Part shown: piece after piece, positions 48,846-57,092 of the stretch
How the letters are laid out: every line of letters begins with the position of its first letter
How positions within the stretch are numbered: position 1 is the first letter of the stretch
Virus record (IMG/VR): IMGVR_UViG_3300034374_010855
Location: 1-64,000 of that record
Strand: one strand, 5' to 3'
DNA length: 64,000 nucleotides
Origin: a virus
The notes under the pieces: model-generated
What the model was told of the DNA's origin: nothing
The model's database searches: none
What the model saw: the letters and a program-made list of their open reading frames with translations, nothing else
Program-made: the position numbers and the translations under genes

Positions 48846-51515
48846 ATGCCTTTACCAATACCATTTTATTTAAGGACTTCACAAAACACACCATTAACAC
48901 ATGTTCAATTAGATGGTAATCTCAGTATTTTAAATACTAAAATTGATAATACAACATGTTTAAATGTGGGTAATGGTATAGGTATGTTTAGAGATAAGGA
49001 TGTTAATCCTAATAGTGGTACTATTAATTTATATTCATTATCTGGTACAAATGGAGTTAACATTTCATTATCTAATAATAGTTTAATTATTGATGGTTCT
49101 GCAACTTCTTTTACTGGAAACACTTCTGGTAATTGTATAACAGATTTATATATAACCAATTTATATGGTTGCTCACCAATAACAGTACATGATAATATAC
49201 AACATGTTGGTTCTACAGCGAGTGGTTTATTATCTACAGCTATGGGTTATCAAACAACTGCTAGTGGCTATTATTCACATGCAGAAGGTGCTTTTACAAT
49301 TGCTAGTGGATTTACATCACACGCAGAAGGTAGTGGAACAACTGCTAGTGGTATTGTTTCACATGCAGAAGGTGGTTTTACAATTGCTAGTGGTCTTGGT
49401 TCACATGCAGAAGGTGGTGAAACAATAGCTAGTGGTCTTGCTTCACACGCAGAAGGTGGTGGAACAATTGCTAGTGGTGATGTTTCACATGCAGAAGGTG
49501 CTGTAACAACTGCTAGTGGTATTGGTTCACACGCAGAAGGTAGTGAAACAGTAGCTAGTGGTCTTGTTTCACATGCAGAAGGTAGTTTAACAATTGCTAG
49601 TGGTGATGGTTCACACGCAGAAGGTAGTGAATCAGTAGCTAGTGGTATTGCTTCACATGCAGAAGGTAGTCTAACAATAGCTAGTGGTGTTTTATCACAT
49701 GCAGAAGGTGATAGTACTATAGCTAGTGGTCTCACTTCACACGCTGAAGGTATTTTAACTCTATCTAGTGGCGAAGCTTCACATTCAGAAGGTGAAAATA
49801 CTATAGCTAGTGGTAATGCTTCACATGCAGAAGGTAATGGAACAATAGCTAGTGGTACTAATTCACATTCAGAAGGTAGTTCAACAACAGCTAGTGGTGA
49901 TTACTCACACGCAGAAGGTGAAAGTACTATAGCTAGTGGTGAATCTTCACATGCTGAAGGTGGTAATACAACTGCTAGTGGTGATTTATCACATGCAGAA
50001 GGTGAAGATACTATAGCTAGTAGTGCTGCTTCACATGCAGAAGGTGCTGGAACAACTGCTAGTGGTCCTAATTCACATGCTGAGGGTGGTAATACTCTAG
50101 CTAGTGGTAATAGTTCACACGCAGAAGGTTTTAATACAATAGCTAGTGGTGCTAATTCACATGCTGAAGGTGGTGATACAATAGCTAGTGGTAAACAGTC
50201 ACATGCAGAAGGTGCTAGTACGGTAGCTAGTGGAAATACATCACATGCTGAAGGAAATTTTACAGTAGCTGGTGGTAATTATTCACATGCAGAAGGCAGG
50301 TATTCAATTGCTAGTGGTCTTGTTTCACATGCAGAAGGTTTTGAAACAATTGCTAGTGGTGATTATTCACATACTGAAGGTAGTGGAACAACAGCTAGTG
50401 GAATTTATTCACACGCAGAAGGTGTTAATACTGTAGCTAGTGGTGTTACATCACATGCTGAAGGTAGAAGTACAATTGCTGGTGGTACTTATTCACATGC
50501 AGAAGGTAGTGGGACAATTGCTAGTGGTGCTTATTCACACGCAGAAGGTGCTGGAACAACTGCTAGTGGTACTTATTCACACGCAGAAGGTGGTGAAACA
50601 ACAGCTAGTGGTGATTATTCACACGCAGAAGGTTATAATACTCTAGCTAGTAGTGATGCTTCACATGCTGAAGGTAGAAGTACAATAGCTAGTGGTGAAT
50701 ATTCACATGCAGAAGGTAATGGAACAATAGCTAGTGGTGAATCTTCACATGCAGAAGGTAATGGAACAATAGCTAGTGGTGATTACTCACATGCTGGTGG
50801 TAGTAGTACAGTTGCTAGTGGGGTTACTTCATTTACTCATTTCACAAATAATACAGGTGGGAGATTAGGAGCGTATGGTGATTATTCAGCAATTCTTGGA
50901 GGTATTAATTCAAATGTAGCTGATACAGGTCATTATTCTGTGATACTTGGTGGTAGTGGTAATACTATTAGTGGTTTGTATAGTGCAGTTATAGGTAGTA
51001 GTGGTATAACAGCAACTGCTGATAATACAGTATATGTACCAAATTTAATTATAGATGGTCTTACAAATGTTAGTGATTTACAAACTAATGGTGATGGTTT
51101 AATAATTGATGGAGCTTCAGATATATCCCTTAAAAATAATGTGGAAACTTTGTCTAACGCTTTAGAAAAAATCATTTTATTAAATCCAGTTTCATTTGAG
51201 TGGAAAGAAGAAATGAAATTAAGAGAAGGTAAAGTATTTGGTTTAATAGCACAAGAAGTAGAAAAAGTAATACCACAAATAGTAAGAGAAAGAGTTAATG
51301 GTAGTGGTACTTTAACTGTAGAATATAAAGAATTAATTCCTTGGTTAATTTCAGCGATACAAGAATTAATCAAAGAAAATAATATCGTCCCAGAGTACAC
51401 CCCAACCTCAACAGACGATTCATTTGGTAGGGTAGGTACTATGGTTAGGGACGATAATTATTTTTATATTAAAGGGAGTGACGGTTGGCGTAGAACTTCC
51501 CTTGAAAAATTTTAA
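48846..51515 (+). CDS. Tail fibre/spike with YadA-like repeats and S74 self-cleaving chaperone
   Basis: 889 residues. N-terminal part (1-130) is probably the virion attachment domain (MPLPIPFYLRTSQNTPLTHV). Then come about 37 repeats of 14 residues with consensus SHAEG-x-x-T-x-A-S-G-x-x, the trimeric beta-roll of YadA-type adhesin heads. A short transition (TNNTGGRLGAYGDYSAILGG) follows. The C-terminal intramolecular chaperone of peptidase family S74 starts SDISLKNNVETL with catalytic Ser758, then PVSFEWKEE, GLIAQEVEKVIPQIV and LTVEYKELIPWLISAIQEL. The S74 part trimerises the fibre and cuts itself off. Predicted host-range determinant. The antisense frame is a repeat shadow. Confidence 0.93.
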   Translation: MPLPIPFYLRTSQNTPLTHVQLDGNLSILNTKIDNTTCLNVGNGIGMFRDKDVNPNSGTINLYSLSGTNGVNISLSNNSLIIDGSATSFTGNTSGNCITDLYITNLYGCSPITVHDNIQHVGSTASGLLSTAMGYQTTASGYYSHAEGAFTIASGFTSHAEGSGTTASGIVSHAEGGFTIASGLGSHAEGGETIASGLASHAEGGGTIASGDVSHAEGAVTTASGIGSHAEGSETVASGLVSHAEGSLTIASGDGSHAEGSESVASGIASHAEGSLTIASGVLSHAEGDSTIASGLTSHAEGILTLSSGEASHSEGENTIASGNASHAEGNGTIASGTNSHSEGSSTTASGDYSHAEGESTIASGESSHAEGGNTTASGDLSHAEGEDTIASSAASHAEGAGTTASGPNSHAEGGNTLASGNSSHAEGFNTIASGANSHAEGGDTIASGKQSHAEGASTVASGNTSHAEGNFTVAGGNYSHAEGRYSIASGLVSHAEGFETIASGDYSHTEGSGTTASGIYSHAEGVNTVASGVTSHAEGRSTIAGGTYSHAEGSGTIASGAYSHAEGAGTTASGTYSHAEGGETTASGDYSHAEGYNTLASSDASHAEGRSTIASGEYSHAEGNGTIASGESSHAEGNGTIASGDYSHAGGSSTVASGVTSFTHFTNNTGGRLGAYGDYSAILGGINSNVADTGHYSVILGGSGNTISGLYSAVIGSSGITATADNTVYVPNLIIDGLTNVSDLQTNGDGLIIDGASDISLKNNVETLSNALEKIILLNPVSFEWKEEMKLREGKVFGLIAQEVEKVIPQIVRERVNGSGTLTVEYKELIPWLISAIQELIKENNIVPEYTPTSTDDSFGRVGTMVRDDNYFYIKGSDGWRRTSLEKF
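49252..50830 (+). repeat. Tandem 42-bp coding repeats (about 37 units)
   Basis: Units around GCTAGTGGT...TCACATGCAGAAGGT encode the SHAEG 14-mers. The units differ mainly at x positions; the TCACA(T/C)GCAGAAGG and GCTAGTGG cores are strongly conserved. The array can gain or lose units by recombination and may assemble wrongly from short reads. Confidence 0.9.
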
Positions 51516-52226
51516 TTAAATTGTATTAATTACAATTTCATTATCTTTAGTAACACTAATTTTATATTTCATATTTTCTAAAATATCACCTTTTAGTATA
51601 TTTTCAGAGATAAAATCTTCTATTTTATTTTGAATAGCTCTTTTAATTGGTCTAGCTCCAAATTTTTCATCATAACCTTCATTAAGAATAAATTTAGTTA
51701 TTGAATCGTCAAATGAAATATCATAATTTTGTTCAACTAATCTATCTTGCAGTGATTTTATTTCTAATTTGATAATTTTAGAGACTGTAGATTTTTCTAA
51801 AGGTTTAAATACAACTGTTTGGTCTATTCTATTTAAAAATTCAGGTCTAAAGGTATTTTTAAGTGCTTTTTTAATTATAGCTTCTCTTTTTTCCTCAAGT
51901 CTTGATTCACTTTCTTTTGTTGAGAACCCTAAAGGACTATTAAATTCGGAAACTTGTTTTGCTCCAACATTAGATGTCATAATTAATAAAGTGTTTTTAA
52001 AATTAATTTTTCTACCCAAACTATCAGTTATATGACCATCATCAAATATTTGTAACAATAAGTCATATATGTCAGAGTGTGCTTTTTCTATTTCATCTAA
52101 AAGAATTACAGAATAAGGTTTTTTTCTAACCGCTTCGGTTAATTGACCACCTTCATTATAACCTACGTAACCTGGAGGAGACCCAATTAATCTAGTAGAA
52201 TTAAATTTTTCTTTATATTCTGACAT
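51516..52226 (-). CDS. clpC: ClpC-like unfoldase, C-terminal half (after a frameshift)
   Basis: 236 residues, the D2 module from the segment MSEYKEKFNSTRLIGSPPGY onward, with YSVILLDEIEKAHSDIYDLL (Walker B), NRIDQTVVFKPL and the sensor-2 region GYDEKFGARPIKRAIQ. The tripeptide LGF in SPLGFSTKESESR is the loop that ClpA/ClpC/ClpX-type partners use to dock ClpP; ClpB lacks it. The frame is open upstream to 52277, where it should join the D1 frame. Separated from 52271-53557 by a -1 shift. The ATG at 52226 lies mid-domain and is not a natural start. Confidence 0.85.
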   Translation of the reverse strand: MSEYKEKFNSTRLIGSPPGYVGYNEGGQLTEAVRKKPYSVILLDEIEKAHSDIYDLLLQIFDDGHITDSLGRKINFKNTLLIMTSNVGAKQVSEFNSPLGFSTKESESRLEEKREAIIKKALKNTFRPEFLNRIDQTVVFKPLEKSTVSKIIKLEIKSLQDRLVEQNYDISFDDSITKFILNEGYDEKFGARPIKRAIQNKIEDFISENILKGDILENMKYKISVTKDNEIVINTI

Positions 52227-52270
52227 GTCTAATCTTATTAAAGCATCTTCACTACCAAAAACTTCTTTAG

Positions 52271-53557
52271 CTATCGCTTAGCTAAATGAGTCTTACCTAC
52301 ACCAGTAGAACCTAAAAACATAAATGAACCAATAGGTTTTTTAACTTCACGAATACCAACTCTATTTCTGCGAATAGCTCTAGCTATTTTTTGTATAGCT
52401 TCATCTTGCCCAATTACTAATTTTTTAAGTGATTTTTCTAATGTGAGCAGACTTTTTGTTTCATCAGCATCTAATTTAGATAAAGGAATTTTTGTTATTT
52501 GGGACACTACATCATATATGTCTTTTTCTGTAATATCTATTCTACTACTTTCCATTTCTATTTCCCATTCTAACTTTCTATCTTCCAATTCTCTAACTAC
52601 ATTTTTCTCCTCATCTCTAAGTTCAGCAGCTTTTTCATATTTTTGTGATTTAACAACTTCAACTTTTTCTAATTTTAAATCACTTAACTTAGACCTTAAA
52701 TCTTCAATTTCTTTAGGATATTCAATATCAACTTGAACTTTAGCTCCCACTTCATCCATAATATCAATAGCTTTATCTGGAAATTCTCTATTTGTTATGT
52801 AACGTTCAGCTAACATAACACAAGTAGATAATGACTCTTCAGTAAATTTTACTTTATGGTGGTCTTCGTATTTTTCTTTAATGTTCTTTAAAATTTGTAA
52901 TGTTTCTTCCATTGTTGTTGGTTCCACTACAACTTTTTGAAATCTTCTTTCAAGAGCACCATCTTTTTCAATATTTTCTCGGTATTCATTTATGGTGGTA
53001 GCTCCGATACATTGAACTTCTCCCCTCGCCAAAGCTGGTTTGAATATATTTGCAGCATCTAAAGAACCAGAAGCGTTACCAGTTCCAACAACTGTATGAA
53101 TTTCATCTATGAATATTATAATATTTGGATTGTCCTTCAATTCATCAATAATAGCTTTCATTCTTTCTTCAAATTGACCTCTGTATTTTGTTCCAGCTAC
53201 TATTGAAGTTAAGTCTAAAGCTATTATTCTTTTGTCTAAAAGATTTCTAGGACATCTACCTTCATTTATTTTAATAGCTAAACCTTCTACTAAAGCGGTT
53301 TTACCACAACCTGGTTCACCTATTAATACAGGGTTATTCTTTTTTCTTCTAGAAAGTATTTGAGCTATTCTATTTATTTCATCTCCTCTACCAACAACTG
53401 GGTCTAACTTTCCTTCTTCCGCATATTTTATCAAATCTCTAGAAAAATTATCAAGAACTGGTGTTCTACTTTTAATAGACGTTTTTTCTTTTCTTGTTTT
53501 ACTTTTGTTTTCGTCAGATTCAAAATCAGCGAAACTTCCTTCTAATTTCATAGGCAT
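52271..53557 (-). CDS. clpC: ClpC-like unfoldase, N-terminal half (D1 and start of D2), frameshifted
   Basis: 428 residues. No Clp N-domain: it starts directly at the linker, then D1 with Walker A GEPGCGKT (80-87), Walker B FIDEIHTVVG, and Arg finger ERRFQKVVVEPT. A short middle domain has a UVR motif YEKAAELRDEEKN (ClpC type), and then D2 Walker A GSTGVGKTHLAK. It stops after KR. Reading shifts by one base at about 52277: one G is missing relative to the expected GCTAAG-GCGATAGCT. Either a true mutation, an assembly indel or, less likely, a programmed -1 shift; no canonical slippery heptamer is seen. Restored length is about 680. ATP-driven protein unfolding, possibly with host ClpP. Confidence 0.88.
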   Translation of the reverse strand: MPMKLEGSFADFESDENKSKTRKEKTSIKSRTPVLDNFSRDLIKYAEEGKLDPVVGRGDEINRIAQILSRRKKNNPVLIGEPGCGKTALVEGLAIKINEGRCPRNLLDKRIIALDLTSIVAGTKYRGQFEERMKAIIDELKDNPNIIIFIDEIHTVVGTGNASGSLDAANIFKPALARGEVQCIGATTINEYRENIEKDGALERRFQKVVVEPTTMEETLQILKNIKEKYEDHHKVKFTEESLSTCVMLAERYITNREFPDKAIDIMDEVGAKVQVDIEYPKEIEDLRSKLSDLKLEKVEVVKSQKYEKAAELRDEEKNVVRELEDRKLEWEIEMESSRIDITEKDIYDVVSQITKIPLSKLDADETKSLLTLEKSLKKLVIGQDEAIQKIARAIRRNRVGIREVKKPIGSFMFLGSTGVGKTHLAKR

Positions 53558-53636
53558 ATTTAAATATTTTTAGTTAATTAAAATCATATCAATAATAATC
53601 CCAATAATCAACCCTTGTCTTTTTGACAATACGATA

Positions 53637-53649
53637 TGACATAATGTCA
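53637..53649. promoter_or_regulatory. Palindromic element between clpC and dnaK
   Basis: Perfect palindrome TGACAT-A-ATGTCA, flanked by TTGACAATAC (upstream) and GTATTTTTGTCA (downstream), which form a looser outer inverted repeat. It lies between the divergent chaperone genes and could be a shared operator. It is not CIRCE (TTAGCACTC-N9-GAGTGCTAA). Confidence 0.5.
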
Positions 53650-53749
53650 GTATTTTTGTCATGGTATATTATTTGAATACTTGATTTACGAGAAAAATAT
53701 TAATATATTTCTCATAAATAAACAAATAAATATAAATAAAATTAAACAA

Positions 53750-55615
53750 ATGGGAAAAGTAATCGGAATAGATTTAGGAACCACAAATTCATGTGTTGCT
53801 GTAGTAGAAGGCAACGAACCTAAAGTTATCGTTAATGGTGAAGGTCAAAGAACAACACCATCTATTGTAGCTTTTAAAAATAAAGGAGAAAGATTAGTTG
53901 GTGACCCAGCTAAAAGGCAAGCTGTAACTAATCCAGAAAAAACAATATACTCTGTAAAAAGATTTATGGGTAGTAAGTACTCAGAAATTAAAAAAGAAGC
54001 TACTAAAATGCCTTATAAAGTATCAAAAATAGACAATGATGGTATTGGTATAGAAATAGAAGATACTAAGTATGTTCCACAAGAAATTTCTGCTGTTGTA
54101 TTACAAAATCTAAAGAAAACAGCTGAAGAGTATTTAGGTGAAACAGTTACAGATGCAGTAATTACAGTACCAGCTTACTTTAATGATTCACAAAGAAATG
54201 CTACTAAGGAAGCTGGAGAAATTGCAGGATTAAATGTCTTAAGAATTATTAATGAACCAACCGCAGCTTCATTAGCTTATGGTTTAGAAGATGATAAGGA
54301 TAAAAAAGTTGTTGTTTATGACTTGGGTGGTGGAACTTTTGATGTGTCAGTTCTGGAAATTGGAGATGGTGTATTTGAAGTTTTGTCCACAAACGGTGAT
54401 ACTCACTTAGGTGGTGATAATTTTGATGAAACCATAATGGACTGGGTTATGGATGAATTTAAATCACAAAATGGTATTGATATTAGTAAAGATACTATGG
54501 CATTACAAAGAATTAAAGAGGCTTCTGAAAAAGCAAAAGTAGAATTGTCCTCATCCCCAAGTACTGAGATTAATCTACCTTACTTAACTGCTGATTCTAC
54601 AGGACCTAAACATTTGGTTCTTACCTTATCACGTTCTAAATTTGAATCTATGGTTAAAGATTTGGTTGATAGAAGTATTAAACCATGTGAAAAAGCACTT
54701 AAAGATGCTAAATTAACAATAAACGATATTGATGATGTTATTTTGGTTGGAGGGTCAACTAGAATACCAATCATTCAAGAATCTGTAGAAAAATTCTTTA
54801 ATAAAAAACCATCTAAAGGTGTTAATCCAGATGAGGTAGTTGCTATGGGAGCTGCAATTCAAGGAGGAGTTTTATCTGGTGATATAAATGATGTTGTCTT
54901 ATTAGATGTTACACCATTATCTTTAGGTATCGAAACTATGGGTGGTGTTATGACTAAATTAATTGATGCTAATACTACAATACCAGCGTCTAAGTCACAA
55001 GTATTTTCCACAGCTTCGGATAATCAACCATCAGTAGATATTCACGTATTACAAGGAGAACGTGCAATGGCTGTAGATAACAGAACATTAGGAAGATTCC
55101 AATTAACAGACATTCCACCAGCCCCTAGAGGTATTCCACAAATTGAAGTAACTTTCGACATTGATGCTAATGGTATTATAAATGTAAGTGCAAATGATAA
55201 AGGAACAGGAAAATCACAGAAAATTAAGATTGAGTCTGGAAGTAGTTTATCTGATGAAGAAATAGAAAGAATGAAAATGGAAGCAAAAGAAAATTCAGCT
55301 AAAGATGAAGAAAAGAAAAACAAAATTCAAAAGTTGAATGAAGTTGATACTATGATTTTCCAAACTGAAAAACAGATGAAAGAGTTTGGTGATAAATTAA
55401 ATGAAGATGACACAACTAAACTAAATAAGTGTTTGGATGAACTTAAAGAAGCTCACAAAAATGAAGACATGGATAATATGTCAATGTTGTTGGAAAATTT
55501 AAATAAGGAATGGCAGACAATCTCAACTAAATTATATCAACAAACAGAAGGAACTCAAAATACTGAGAATAATCAAGAAGAAACTACGGATGTAGAATTT
55601 GAGGAGGTGAAATAA
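53750..55615 (+). CDS. dnaK: Hsp70 chaperone DnaK
   Basis: 622 residues from the ATG at 53750 ([20 protein letters not shown]); an upstream in-frame start would add 23 unrelated residues. Full-length bacterial DnaK: phosphate-1 motif [55 protein letters not shown], linker [17 protein letters not shown], substrate domain, lid helices, and C-terminal DVEFEEVK close to the classical D-x-EFEEV-K end. TATAAATA lies 12 bases upstream (53731-53738). Folds or remodels proteins with DnaJ/GrpE, which would have to come from the host. DnaK in a phage is rare; probably acquired from a Bacteroidota host. Confidence 0.96.
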   Translation: MGKVIGIDLGTTNSCVAVVEGNEPKVIVNGEGQRTTPSIVAFKNKGERLVGDPAKRQAVTNPEKTIYSVKRFMGSKYSEIKKEATKMPYKVSKIDNDGIGIEIEDTKYVPQEISAVVLQNLKKTAEEYLGETVTDAVITVPAYFNDSQRNATKEAGEIAGLNVLRIINEPTAASLAYGLEDDKDKKVVVYDLGGGTFDVSVLEIGDGVFEVLSTNGDTHLGGDNFDETIMDWVMDEFKSQNGIDISKDTMALQRIKEASEKAKVELSSSPSTEINLPYLTADSTGPKHLVLTLSRSKFESMVKDLVDRSIKPCEKALKDAKLTINDIDDVILVGGSTRIPIIQESVEKFFNKKPSKGVNPDEVVAMGAAIQGGVLSGDINDVVLLDVTPLSLGIETMGGVMTKLIDANTTIPASKSQVFSTASDNQPSVDIHVLQGERAMAVDNRTLGRFQLTDIPPAPRGIPQIEVTFDIDANGIINVSANDKGTGKSQKIKIESGSSLSDEEIERMKMEAKENSAKDEEKKNKIQKLNEVDTMIFQTEKQMKEFGDKLNEDDTTKLNKCLDELKEAHKNEDMDNMSMLLENLNKEWQTISTKLYQQTEGTQNTENNQEETTDVEFEEVK

Positions 55616-55616
55616 T

Positions 55617-55862
55617 ATGGGAGTATTATCAGAAGTATACAGCGGTGATAGAATTATCAATCAATATAAATCATCAAATATAAAAGGTTCGATTTATAAT
55701 AAAAAAACCAAATTACTCATAATTGAGTTTAATGGTGGCAGAAAATACGAGTACGAAGATGTTCCCGATGATGTAGCTGCTGGATTAAGAATAGCTAAAA
55801 GCCAAGGTGTTTATTTCAATAAAGAGATAACAAAAAAGTACAAATATAAATTACTTGATTAA
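55617..55862 (+). CDS. KTSC-domain protein
   Basis: 81 residues, ATG one base after the dnaK stop. SSNIKGSIYNKKTKLLIIEF then NGGRKYEYEDVPDDVAAGLR, SQGVYFNKEI and KYKYK is a complete KTSC domain (named after lysyl-tRNA synthetase C-terminus), common in phages. Role unknown, possibly RNA or protein binding. Likely in the dnaK transcript. Confidence 0.85.
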   Translation: MGVLSEVYSGDRIINQYKSSNIKGSIYNKKTKLLIIEFNGGRKYEYEDVPDDVAAGLRIAKSQGVYFNKEITKKYKYKLLD

Positions 55863-55879
55863 CTTACGTTAAAGTGAAG

Positions 55880-55887
55880 TATTTATA
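55880..55887 (+). promoter_or_regulatory. TATTTATA motif, candidate late promoter
   Basis: Exact octamer three bases before the ATG at 55891. Confidence 0.5.
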
Positions 55888-55890
55888 GGT

Positions 55891-56655
55891 ATGAATCTAG
55901 CGGATAGAATTTTAAAAAGTTTTAATCAGAAAAAAAGTTTAAATCCCGAAATTTGGACCTTAGACAAAAATAAAAATTATGTTCTAAGAAAAGAAGTTCG
56001 GGATAAACTTTTGCTTATAGCTAATGATTTCTTGGATTTCATAGATATTGATAATTTAGATTGTGACGTTGACACTAAACAATGTGATATTGCTGATATT
56101 ACAATAACTGGAAGTATTTGTAATTATAATTGGTCTAAATTTTCAGATATAGATTTACATTTATTAATTGATTATGAATCAATTGATGAAAATGTGGATT
56201 TAGTTAAAAATATATTAAATACTAAAAAAAATCTTTGGAACGCTTCACATGATATCGAAGTTAAGGGTTATGAGGTTGAGGTATATGCTCAAGATATAGA
56301 TGAAGTACACCATTCTACTGGTGTTTATTCTGTATTATACAATGAATGGATTGTAGAACCTAGTAAAACTAAAATAGAAGTAGATGTTGATAAAATATTA
56401 GAAAAATCACAAGGGTGGATGGAAATAATTGATTCCATTCATCATGAAGCATATCAAAAATCACCAAATGAAATATTAGAATTAATAGAAAAAATTAAAA
56501 CAAAACTTAAAAAATTTAGAAGTAGTGGGTTAGAAGAAGGGGGTGAGTATTCTGACGAGAATCTAACCTTTAAATTTTTAAGAAGAAGTGGTTATATTAA
56601 AAAACTATTTGATTTAAAAAATAAAGTACTTGATTTGACTCTAAGTTTGGATTAG
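55891..56655 (+). CDS. Minimal nucleotidyltransferase (DNA polymerase beta superfamily)
   Basis: 254 residues. The signature G74-S75 in ITGSICNYNWSKFSDIDLHL with S85-D-I-D88 is the nucleotide- and metal-binding motif of MNT-type nucleotidyltransferases; a third acid is likely in YEVEVYAQD. These enzymes transfer NMP to proteins, small molecules or RNA. Similar genes are common in T4-like phages of marine hosts. Precise substrate unknown. Head of the virion cassette, with TATTTATA three bases from the start. Confidence 0.85.
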   Translation: MNLADRILKSFNQKKSLNPEIWTLDKNKNYVLRKEVRDKLLLIANDFLDFIDIDNLDCDVDTKQCDIADITITGSICNYNWSKFSDIDLHLLIDYESIDENVDLVKNILNTKKNLWNASHDIEVKGYEVEVYAQDIDEVHHSTGVYSVLYNEWIVEPSKTKIEVDVDKILEKSQGWMEIIDSIHHEAYQKSPNEILELIEKIKTKLKKFRSSGLEEGGEYSDENLTFKFLRRSGYIKKLFDLKNKVLDLTLSLD

Positions 56656-56681
56656 AATAGTTTTTTTTCTATTGGAGTTAA

Positions 56682-56689
56682 TATTTATA
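56682..56689 (+). promoter_or_regulatory. TATTTATA motif, candidate late promoter
   Basis: Exact octamer 18 bases before the ATG at 56708. Confidence 0.5.
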
Positions 56690-56707
56690 TAAAAAAATAA
56701 ATTTATT

Positions 56708-57064
56708 ATGGCAAATTACGCTGGATTATCTTTTGGAGAAGAATTGTATTGTGGAACGGGAATACAACCGTTTTTAAATGGTGGTGGTGATTTAACAGGT
56801 AAAACTTGTACTTCTGTTGTTGCTACTGGTGGTAATGTAAGTGGTTTAACTATAAACGGAGCTACAGTTAACATTACTGATGGTAATTCTTTAGATATAG
56901 TAATAAAGAATATCGGTGGTACATTAACAAACGCTTGTTTTACTTGTGATTGTAGAACTTGTTTAGACCCAGACGGTAACGCACAAAGAGCAACATACAG
57001 TGGAAACACAATAAACCCATCTAGCCCTTATACATTAATCGGTATGGGTTATTTACAAAGTTAA
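56708..57064 (+). CDS. Probable structural protein with Cys cluster
   Basis: 118 residues, beta-rich and Gly/Thr-rich, MANYAGLSFGEELYCGTGIQ at the start. It has LTNACFTCDCRTCLDPDGNA (about 75-94), a four-Cys cluster that may bind metal. The composition suits a small head or tail decoration protein. No leader. Located between the nucleotidyltransferase and head genes. Function inferred from location. Confidence 0.7.
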   Translation: MANYAGLSFGEELYCGTGIQPFLNGGGDLTGKTCTSVVATGGNVSGLTINGATVNITDGNSLDIVIKNIGGTLTNACFTCDCRTCLDPDGNAQRATYSGNTINPSSPYTLIGMGYLQS

Positions 57065-57092
57065 AATAAAAAAAGAATTAAAATAACAAAAA

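Noticed and set aside
49271-49735. Long open frame antisense to the fibre repeats
   Set aside because: It simply mirrors the 42-bp repeats (Pro/Ser/Ala/Cys repeats) and has no promoter or sensible composition.
49252-50830. CRISPR-like appearance of regularly spaced repeats
   Set aside because: Units are 42 bp, contiguous and in frame, coding SHAEG 14-mers; there are no spacers or cas genes.
52265-52285. Programmed -1 frameshift in clpC
   Set aside because: The site (GCT AAG CGA TAG) lacks a canonical X-XXY-YYZ heptamer, so an indel is more likely than programmed shifting. It is kept only as an open question.
53637-53649. CIRCE heat-shock operator upstream of dnaK
   Set aside because: The palindrome does not match TTAGCACTC-N9-GAGTGCTAA.
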